Positions 1-6,159 of a DNA stretch of 6,159 nucleotides are shown in pieces. The position numbers and the translations under genes were made by a program. Each line of letters starts with the position of its first letter. Position 1 is the stretch's first letter. The DNA lies in contig CAJJNP010000176.1 in the NCBI GenBank assembly GCA_905193145.1, positions 1 to 6,159 of the forward strand, given 5' to 3'. The DNA comes from an uncultured Odoribacter sp. (GTDB lineage: Bacteria; Bacteroidota; Bacteroidia; Bacteroidales; Marinifilaceae). The notes under the pieces were generated by a model. It had not been told where the DNA came from. It saw only the letters and a list, made by a program, of their open reading frames with translations, and ran no database searches.

Positions 1-1135
1 CTTTATGCTCATGAAGAATTGCATAATCATTTACAGTTATATTTCCTTCCGTGAAGAAATTAAAGCTAGTATAAACTTTCAATCCGATTTTGTGTGCCTC
101 CTGAAGTACAACTTCCAATAAATCGAAACCATCATCCTTTACTTGTTTATTCGGATTTTTAGTTGCTGTCAGGTAAGGAGTCTTTGAAAGATCATTTTTG
201 CGATAAGAAACATATCCTTCCGGTCCTTTTACATCCAACCCGATTGAAGTGAATCCAGCTTTCTTTACGTTATTAACCATAGTGGTTACTGCTTCTCTAT
301 TAGTCAACACTTTTGCATTAGGAAATTGCTCCACCCACATAACCAGTTCGCTCTGTTGTTGATCGGGAGCTTTAGAGAAGACAGCAACAGGCTTACGAGT
401 AATTTCTTTCCCGCCTTTTTTCAAAATCCAGTTAAAGAAATTAGTGCCATTATTCAAAGTTAACTGATTGTGAAATAGTCCTTTTGCTGTAAGGGGCACT
501 GGCTTTATTTCTGTTTGACTCTCTATAAACAACTGATAACCGGCTTTCCTATCATAATTAGCAATACAACCGCTTAATGTAGTCTTACTTCCAACAACAG
601 TAAATAAAAAATCATTATCCAGTTCTATTTGAGGCGGAATACTGCCTTGGGAAAAAGCTATTACTTTATCCAATGAATGTATTTCTCCATTAATTCTTAG
701 CTTTACGACATCTCCTACATGGAAATTTTCAGCAAGAAACTTACGATAGCCATCCTTTGAGTAATCAGCATCATAACCAATTAATGCAAACTCTGCTTGT
801 CCTAATTCTATATCTAAAGGAGTCTTAAATACAGGTTGGATATTCTTAGAGATTACGCCGTTCAGGACTTTTGTTACCTTCATATCTTTATTTACTATTA
901 CGGCCGTATATATGCTTTGAGTAGATTTTATAGCATTTTGATATTCCGTAGATAATAAAACAATACCTTTTTCTTGCTTTTCCCAAACAGGATTATTGAA
1001 TAAGTCTATCTGCTTCTCAGGACCACGTACAGTTAATGTCGGATCTGGACTTGCAGCTTCAATTGTCACTACGGTCTGTGCCGATATAAAAACCGGCACT
1101 AACAGTAATGATAATAAAATAATTAATCTATTCAT
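1..1135 (-). CDS. Secreted GHL10-like putative glycoside hydrolase, 3' end beyond window
   Basis: This frame is open from an ATG at 1135 to the left edge (378 codons, no stop), so the C-terminus is missing. Residues 1-19 form a type I signal peptide (basic N-terminus, hydrophobic core, cleavage likely after ISA); there is no lipobox cysteine, so a periplasmic or secreted product is inferred. Residues about 280-378 resemble the start of a glycosyl-hydrolase-like 10 (GHL10, DUF187) barrel: a helix with VNNVKKAGF, the strand SIGLDVKGPEGYVSY, then GFDLLEVVLQEAHKIGLKVY followed by TSFNFF. The catalytic acids of such enzymes lie mostly further on and cannot be checked here. Residues 20-265 are probably beta-rich; the segment with FALIGYD and VGDVVKLRING (116-150) faintly recalls sequence seen next to phosphodiester-glycosidase domains, but I would not assign it. 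The gene starts 17 bases after the SusD stop, so co-transcription and a role in processing the imported glycan are inferred. The activity is unknown. Confidence 0.8.
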   Translation of the reverse strand, partial: MNRLIILLSLLLVPVFISAQTVVTIEAASPDPTLTVRGPEKQIDLFNNPVWEKQEKGIVLLSTEYQNAIKSTQSIYTAVIVNKDMKVTKVLNGVISKNIQPVFKTPLDIELGQAEFALIGYDADYSKDGYRKFLAENFHVGDVVKLRINGEIHSLDKVIAFSQGSIPPQIELDNDFLFTVVGSKTTLSGCIANYDRKAGYQLFIESQTEIKPVPLTAKGLFHNQLTLNNGTNFFNWILKKGGKEITRKPVAVFSKAPDQQQSELVMWVEQFPNAKVLTNREAVTTMVNNVKKAGFTSIGLDVKGPEGYVSYRKNDLSKTPYLTATKNPNKQVKDDGFDLLEVVLQEAHKIGLKVYTSFNFFTEGNITVNDYAILHEHK

Positions 1136-1152
1136 ACTAAATGCGTTATATA

Positions 1153-3039
1153 TTACTCACCATATCCTTTATTCTGTTCCAGCCAAGGGCATTTATTTCG
1201 CTCTGTTTGCGGGATAGGCCATAAGTAATGTCTGTTATTCCAGCTACGACCTTTATCACGAGATCTTAGTTTATCACCGTATGCAGCATAACTGGCAATA
1301 TCGTTTATATCTCTGTCCGATCCTGAAGCGCCATAAGAAGGAACCATATCTGGAGTAGCCTGTTCATACCCATCGGGGTATTTTCCTGTGGTCGGATCTA
1401 CCCCTGTTGCTTTAGGGTAACCATAAGTGGGTTCGGCATTTTGAATATCACCAGTTCTCCAACGACGCATATCAAATAACATTAACGCCTCTTTGGCCAA
1501 TTCCACTTTACGTTCACGGCGTACAATTTGGCGCATCTTTAATTGATCATTCTCACGTGTCGGATCAACAGATAAGATACCAGGCATATCTACACGAGCT
1601 CTAACTCGATCAATTGCATTTACAACCGTTGCATCTAATTCATTAAGTTCTATTTTAGCCTCGGCGTAAGTCAAAAGAATTTCTGCAAACCGCATGATCA
1701 GAATGTTATAACTAGGATTGGCATTTGCCTCATCATCGAAATGATTATACTTTTTCCATGCAAATCCTACACCACTACTTACGTAACCATATTGAGCAAC
1801 AGCACCAGCATAATCTAAGTTGGCAACCAACTTTTCATTACCATCTTTATCCCAAGAGGTCGTTTGAGGATTATAGACTTCCATCAGGAATTTCATTTTG
1901 TTGTCTCCCCCAGTATTTCCGATGATAACATCATGATGAGTGTAAACTGTTTCTTTTAAACGAGGATCACGACTATCAAACGGTTTCTTAGGATCATACC
2001 CGGAACCAGTCTCATCAATACGTTTACCATTTTTCATTTCGTAAGTATCAACTAACTGTTGGGTAGGAAAACGTCCACTTTGTCCAATCATACGAACTTG
2101 TTCACCTAAAGACATATATTGAGTAAACGAATGAATTTGGTTTGAAAACATCATAAATAACATCGTTTCTTTTTTTACGTCTTCTTTTAGTTGTCCTGTC
2201 CGTGTAAACAGATCTGCATAATTAGTAGCCAAATCACGTCCACTTTCGTCTATAACTTTTTTAGAAGCTGCTGCTGCAATCTTAAAATATTCTGTAGCTT
2301 TAGCCTGATCTTTTTCACCATCCATACCAAAACCAAATTTACACCATGAACCGGCATATAAAGCCAATCTTGCTTTCAATCCTAATGCTACTGATTTGTC
2401 GACACGTCCATAATTAGCCGCTGTCCAAGGTAAAATATCGGCAGCTTCGTCCAATGTTTTTAATATATCATCTACAACTTCTTTCCAGGGAGTACGTGAA
2501 ACCTGCTTTGTCTGTTCTTCCGTTACTGCAGATGTGAAATATGGAATATCACCCCATAAAGAGACTAGTTGAATATAGTAATGAGATCTCAAAACTTGAA
2601 TTTCTGCAAGATAAATTTTAGCCTTATCGCTTAATTCATTATAAAAAGGCTTAGCTCCATCCAACACAGAATTACATCTTGCCACAGAAGTATATAAAAT
2701 AGCCCATGTTTGTTCTACTGTGAAATTTGTTCGTAACTCAATATTACCAACACCAATAGAACTGTTGTCCGCACGTTCGATGCCATAAGGCGTATACATA
2801 TCCCATAATATACAATAAGGTATACTACTAGTATTACTATGATCCATCAGCAAACGCTGGTAACACCCATTAGCCCCTTGTGCTATTGCGCCATCGTTAT
2901 TATAAAAATTGGACGATAAATATTCGCTCATAGGCTCTTTATCCAAGTAGTCACTACAGCCTGCTATTCCTAGTGATAATATCAAAGCCCCACTTGCAAG
3001 AACTTTGTTATTAAATATATATTTGATTGCTTTTTTCAT
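1153..3039 (-). CDS. SusD/RagB family surface glycan-binding lipoprotein
   Basis: The 628-residue protein is a nutrient-binding outer-membrane lipoprotein of the SusD/RagB family, which closes over its partner SusC channel as a lid. Residues 1-28 are a lipoprotein signal with lipobox IAGC and lipidated Cys28; acidic D30, D33 and E35 follow, as expected for surface export in Bacteroidota. Residues about 30-230 match the helical, TPR-like N-terminal part (LAEIQVLRSHYYIQLVSLWG at 145-163). The C-terminal SusD domain is clear: RFAEILLTYAEAK (450-462), AIDRVRARVDMP (475-486), RERKVELAKEALMLFDMRRW (508-527) and the terminal HYLWPIPQTERNKCPWLEQN (604-623). The length is on the long side for the family; a Gly/Tyr/Pro/Asp-rich stretch at 531-600 accounts for part of this. 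The start follows the SusC stop by 13 bases, with no Shine-Dalgarno sequence and an A/T-only context just before the ATG. The family call is secure. The ligand is not known and cannot be inferred from these residues. Confidence 0.97.
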   Translation of the reverse strand: MKKAIKYIFNNKVLASGALILSLGIAGCSDYLDKEPMSEYLSSNFYNNDGAIAQGANGCYQRLLMDHSNTSSIPYCILWDMYTPYGIERADNSSIGVGNIELRTNFTVEQTWAILYTSVARCNSVLDGAKPFYNELSDKAKIYLAEIQVLRSHYYIQLVSLWGDIPYFTSAVTEEQTKQVSRTPWKEVVDDILKTLDEAADILPWTAANYGRVDKSVALGLKARLALYAGSWCKFGFGMDGEKDQAKATEYFKIAAAASKKVIDESGRDLATNYADLFTRTGQLKEDVKKETMLFMMFSNQIHSFTQYMSLGEQVRMIGQSGRFPTQQLVDTYEMKNGKRIDETGSGYDPKKPFDSRDPRLKETVYTHHDVIIGNTGGDNKMKFLMEVYNPQTTSWDKDGNEKLVANLDYAGAVAQYGYVSSGVGFAWKKYNHFDDEANANPSYNILIMRFAEILLTYAEAKIELNELDATVVNAIDRVRARVDMPGILSVDPTRENDQLKMRQIVRRERKVELAKEALMLFDMRRWRTGDIQNAEPTYGYPKATGVDPTTGKYPDGYEQATPDMVPSYGASGSDRDINDIASYAAYGDKLRSRDKGRSWNNRHYLWPIPQTERNKCPWLEQNKGYGE

Positions 3040-3052
3040 AATATTTGATTAT

Positions 3053-6000
3053 TTAAAATTTTAAATCAATACCAAACGTAAATGTTTGCATAATGGGGTA
3101 GAATTCCCCTCCAACAGAGCCGCTATATGCAACTTCGGGGTCATATCCCTTATAGAAATTACTGATGGTAAATAGGTTCTGTCCGCTTGCATACACTCTC
3201 AAGCTACCAATATTTAATTTCTTAGTCCATGAATTAGGTAAAGTATAACCTAAAACAACATTTTTCAAACGACAATAAGAGGCATCTCGTACCCATTTAT
3301 CGGATTTTTGATAGTTAGGACCTGCATTAGCTTCAGGAACCAAAATGGGGTATGCTGCATCCTGATTATCCGGAGTCCATGAATCCATTTGATGTCTGAA
3401 AAGATTCGAACCGTTAGCAAAAGGTTTAAGACCAACTCCACTCATATAATTCACACGTTGCCCGACTCCTTGGAAGAAAGCTGTGAAATCAAAATTCTTC
3501 CAACCGGCATTTAACGTTACACCATATTCAAAGTGTGGGAACGGGTCACCAAGATATACCATGTCACGAGTATCAATTGTCATAGGGTCAGAGTCTTCAC
3601 CCTGATAAGTTTTAACATACTTAACGAATCCCGGACGAGCATCCCCTAATTTAGGAGAATTGTTAACATCATCCCAATCTTTATAATACCCATCAGTCAC
3701 ATATCCCCAAATACCTTTGTTAGGATAACCCTCTACCATTGTTTTATCTTGAGAATTAAGTCCGTTTAGATTGGTTATTTTGTTGCGGTTGTCACTTAAA
3801 GTAAATGTTACCCCATACGTGAAGTCATTTAATTTATTTTTATGACTGACACTTACTTCCCAACCCTTGTTGGACATATCTCCTGCATTGGTATATGCTG
3901 GACTCATTCCTACATAGTATGGTAATGGAAACTTCATCAACATATCATAAATATTTTTGATGTAATAATCCGCTGTAACGCTTAACAAACCATTCCACAA
4001 ACTAAAATCAATACCAAAATTTATTTGCTTTGATTTTTCCCAACTAATATCCGAATTGGCTAGTGTTGTTTGAGCCACACCTGATACTAATTCTTTATCT
4101 GCTTCTTCACCACCTAAATAGTATCCATATCCGGTTGCAATGGTTGCAGCATAAGGATAATTACCGATGTTCTGATTTCCTAAAAGACCGTAAGAAGCAC
4201 GAACTTTTAAGAAGTCAAGTACTTTACGAGTAGATTTCATGAAGTTCTCTTCAGATATTACCCAACCGGCAGACAACGAAGGGAAAAATCCCCATCGATT
4301 ATCTCTGGTAAAACGGGAAGAGCCATCGTAACGACCATTTACCTCCAGTAAATAACGTTGTTTGTAGTTGTAATTCAAGCGGGCATACCATGACATCATA
4401 GCCCAAGAATTTGCTCCACCGGAGGACGTTGCGGTTGCAGAATCTCCATTACCTAAATAATAACGCCCTAGATCGAAACCTCTTTTTCCACCAGAAAAGG
4501 AAGTATTCAGATTATCTTCTGCCTGGAAGCCGACTAATATTTTTCCATAATGGTCAAAGAATTTATTTTCATACGAAGCTTGTGCACGATAATAATTTCT
4601 AACGGTTTCACTCCAGCTTTCTGTCAGTGAATCATCTGTAGGGTATGATCCCATGATTTGACCTCTTAGAGACGTCGTATATGGAGTTATTAATGTACGC
4701 CCTCTACTTGTGGATTGACGGCGAGAATATTGTCCTACAAGCTCTAAGCCTTTGATAGGAGTAAGAGTTAATGTTCCGTTTACCACAGCATCTGTCCCTT
4801 TTGTTATTTTTTCTCCACTATCGTATGCTTGAGCTGTAGGATTCATACCATTCTTTCCATATCCCCAATTCCCATCTAGCTCTCTGGCAGCAGAAAGAGT
4901 GGGCAACATATATAAAGACTGATTGATAATCTGTTTGGGAGTACTCAAACCCGGATTTACTTTTTTACCTTGTCTTAATGCTGTTTCAATACTAAACTTA
5001 GCCCATGGAAGTATTTGAGCATCTGCATTTAAACGAAGGTTAGTACGACTATAATTATCATTAGGTATCAAACCATCTTGGTATAGGTAAGTACCAGAAC
5101 CAAAGAAAGTCAGTTTGTCACTACCACCACTAATTGTTACATTATGGTTGTGCATGATTGAATGATTTTTCATCGTTTCATCTTTCCAATCGGTATCGTA
5201 CCTGTTCCAATTATCCGGACGTAATGTTTTTTGTTCTTCTATCTGTTGCAGTTGTTGAGCTCTTTGCGCGTCGGATACTGTAATTTCTGCATTATCCCAA
5301 GCATTTAGTTCTGCTTGTAAATATTCCCATGCAGCTACAGGTTCAGGCATATTAGTTGGGCGCTGGATTGTTAGGTAACCACTATATGTCGTTGTTATTT
5401 TTCCTTTTTGACCTCTTTTGGTTGTAATAAGAATAACACCATTAGACGCCCGGGAACCATATATTGAAGCAGAAGCAGCATCTTTTAAAACAGAAATACT
5501 TTCTACTGTGTTAGCATCTACTTGATCGATACTCATTTCAATTCCATCAACCAAAACTAACGGATCCGTATTTGAATTAATAGAGCCGATACCGCGAATA
5601 CGAATAGAACCACCATCACCACCAGGTTCACCTGAAGTCTGTTGAATAGTCACCCCTGGCATAGCACCTTGTAAGGCTGTAGATAAAGATGCTACACTTC
5701 TTTTTGTTATAGTTTCAGAACTAACAGAAGATACAGCTCCGGTTAATGTTGCTTTTTTCTGTTTAGCATACCCTACTACTATTGCTTCTTCCAACTGAAT
5801 AGCGTCAGCTTTCATTTTCACATTTAGTACAGGAGCATTTGCTATCAGCTCTTCTGTGCGATAACCTACATAAGAGAAAACTAGTTTGCTCCCTTTTTTT
5901 ACTTCAATAGAGTATTTTCCATTAATATCTGAAATTGTTCCTTTAGATGTACCTTCAACAAAGATACTTACTCCTGGCAATACATCGGACTCATCAGAGA

Positions 6001-6079
6001 CGACTCCTTTTACGATTAAATTCTGTGCTTGTATACCGACAGAACTTAACATTAAAATTAAAAATAGAATTTTTCTCAT
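3053..6079 (-). CDS. SusC/RagA family TonB-dependent outer-membrane transporter
   Basis: The 1008-residue protein is a TonB-dependent beta-barrel importer that works with the adjacent SusD. I chose the ATG at 6079 because it opens directly on a signal peptide (MRKILFLILMLSSVGIQA, cleavage near residue 18); an in-frame GTG at 6142 would bury this signal behind 21 polar, basic residues. Residues about 20-90 are a carboxypeptidase-regulatory-like domain (LPGVSIFVEGTSKGTISD, then LVFSYVGY). A TonB-box-like segment and the SusC signature follow (LEEAIVVGYAKQKKATLTGA, 96-115). The plug spans about 115-225, with IRIRGIGSINSNTDPLVLVDG (159-179, abbreviated at its ends) and VLKDAASASIYGSRASNGVI (197-216). 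The barrel fills about 230-1008, with YDGSSRF (584-590) and a final strand ending in phenylalanine, the usual signal for outer-membrane assembly. There is no STN domain before the regulatory-like domain, so signalling to an anti-sigma factor is unlikely. The frame is intact and the length is normal for the family. The substrate is unknown. Confidence 0.97.
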   Translation of the reverse strand: MRKILFLILMLSSVGIQAQNLIVKGVVSDESDVLPGVSIFVEGTSKGTISDINGKYSIEVKKGSKLVFSYVGYRTEELIANAPVLNVKMKADAIQLEEAIVVGYAKQKKATLTGAVSSVSSETITKRSVASLSTALQGAMPGVTIQQTSGEPGGDGGSIRIRGIGSINSNTDPLVLVDGIEMSIDQVDANTVESISVLKDAASASIYGSRASNGVILITTKRGQKGKITTTYSGYLTIQRPTNMPEPVAAWEYLQAELNAWDNAEITVSDAQRAQQLQQIEEQKTLRPDNWNRYDTDWKDETMKNHSIMHNHNVTISGGSDKLTFFGSGTYLYQDGLIPNDNYSRTNLRLNADAQILPWAKFSIETALRQGKKVNPGLSTPKQIINQSLYMLPTLSAARELDGNWGYGKNGMNPTAQAYDSGEKITKGTDAVVNGTLTLTPIKGLELVGQYSRRQSTSRGRTLITPYTTSLRGQIMGSYPTDDSLTESWSETVRNYYRAQASYENKFFDHYGKILVGFQAEDNLNTSFSGGKRGFDLGRYYLGNGDSATATSSGGANSWAMMSWYARLNYNYKQRYLLEVNGRYDGSSRFTRDNRWGFFPSLSAGWVISEENFMKSTRKVLDFLKVRASYGLLGNQNIGNYPYAATIATGYGYYLGGEEADKELVSGVAQTTLANSDISWEKSKQINFGIDFSLWNGLLSVTADYYIKNIYDMLMKFPLPYYVGMSPAYTNAGDMSNKGWEVSVSHKNKLNDFTYGVTFTLSDNRNKITNLNGLNSQDKTMVEGYPNKGIWGYVTDGYYKDWDDVNNSPKLGDARPGFVKYVKTYQGEDSDPMTIDTRDMVYLGDPFPHFEYGVTLNAGWKNFDFTAFFQGVGQRVNYMSGVGLKPFANGSNLFRHQMDSWTPDNQDAAYPILVPEANAGPNYQKSDKWVRDASYCRLKNVVLGYTLPNSWTKKLNIGSLRVYASGQNLFTISNFYKGYDPEVAYSGSVGGEFYPIMQTFTFGIDLKF

Positions 6080-6159
6080 AATATTAAATTTAGAACTAAT
6101 TAGGATACGATATTTGTTATTTCTTCTAATGTTTTCCAGCACTGGTACAGCCCTCTTGG
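6080..6159 (-). other. Leader upstream of the susC-like gene; no promoter recognised
   Basis: These 80 bases precede the susC-like start. On the minus strand there is no TTTG and no TAnnTTTG, the usual Bacteroides -33 and -7 elements, so the operon promoter probably lies beyond the right edge and this would be transcribed leader. The bases just before the ATG are A/T-rich (AAATTTAATATT) with no Shine-Dalgarno motif, and the susD-like gene has a very similar AATATT before its ATG. A purine run (AGAAGAAA) lies about 40-48 bases upstream, too far to act as a ribosome site. An 8-base palindrome, ctaattag, is at 6096-6103; it is too short and AT-rich to call an operator. The frame of the susC-like gene stays open to the window edge, but this upstream part does not look like protein of any known type. 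Confidence 0.5.

Noticed and set aside
1136..1152. Possible terminator between the susD-like and enzyme-like genes
   Set aside because: The 17-base gap has no stem-loop and no T-run on the minus strand; readthrough is more likely.
996..1217. Plus-strand open frame of 73 codons across the junction of the enzyme-like gene and the susD-like gene
   Set aside because: It is antisense to the signal peptide end of one gene and the conserved C-terminus of the other, and its product has no recognisable features.
1725..1925. Plus-strand open frame of 66 codons
   Set aside because: It lies wholly antisense within the SusD coding region, and its His-rich product looks like an out-of-frame translation.
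4411..4602. Plus-strand open frame of 63 codons
   Set aside because: It lies wholly antisense within the SusC barrel region, with no protein-like features.
6096..6103. Palindrome ctaattag as a possible operator
   Set aside because: It is only 8 bases, AT-rich and does not extend, so it is expected by chance in such DNA.
6109..6116. Plus-strand gatatttg resembling the Bacteroides -7 element TAnnTTTG
   Set aside because: It has a mismatch in the TA, lacks a TTTG at the right distance upstream, and points away from the operon.
6080..6142. GTG start at 6142 adding 21 residues to the SusC-like protein
   Set aside because: The extension is polar and basic and would mask a textbook signal peptide that starts at the internal ATG at 6079.

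Overview
The window looks like part of a polysaccharide utilization locus (PUL) from a member of the Bacteroidota, most likely a gut-type Bacteroides or a close relative. The evidence is a tandem SusC/SusD pair, AT-rich DNA, translation starts without a Shine-Dalgarno sequence, and a SusD lipoprotein signal with acidic residues after the lipidated cysteine. The species cannot be fixed from this sequence.

All genes are on the minus strand, so transcription runs from the right edge to the left. From right to left the layout is: (1) 6080-6159, an 80-base upstream leader with no recognisable promoter; (2) 3053-6079, a SusC/RagA-type TonB-dependent outer-membrane transporter of 1008 residues; (3) a 13-base gap, then 1153-3039, a SusD/RagB-type surface lipoprotein of 628 residues; (4) a 17-base gap, then 1-1135, the first 378 codons of a secreted protein whose open frame runs off the left edge. 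That last protein ends, within the window, in what looks like the start of a glycosyl-hydrolase-like 10 (GHL10) beta/alpha barrel, after about 260 residues I cannot assign firmly. There is no terminator in either gap, so the three genes look like one operon.

From family knowledge, SusD would capture a glycan fragment at the surface and act as the lid of the SusC channel. TonB would energise import, and the third protein, which has a type I signal peptide and no lipobox, would act in the periplasm or be secreted. The substrate cannot be read from the sequence. The SusC protein lacks an N-terminal STN domain, which argues against control through its own anti-sigma factor and for control by a regulator outside the window.

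I see no mobile element, RNA gene, CRISPR array or tandem repeat. The window is mainly a conventional SusC/SusD locus. Its least conventional part is the enzyme-like gene cut by the left edge, with its unassigned N-terminal half.
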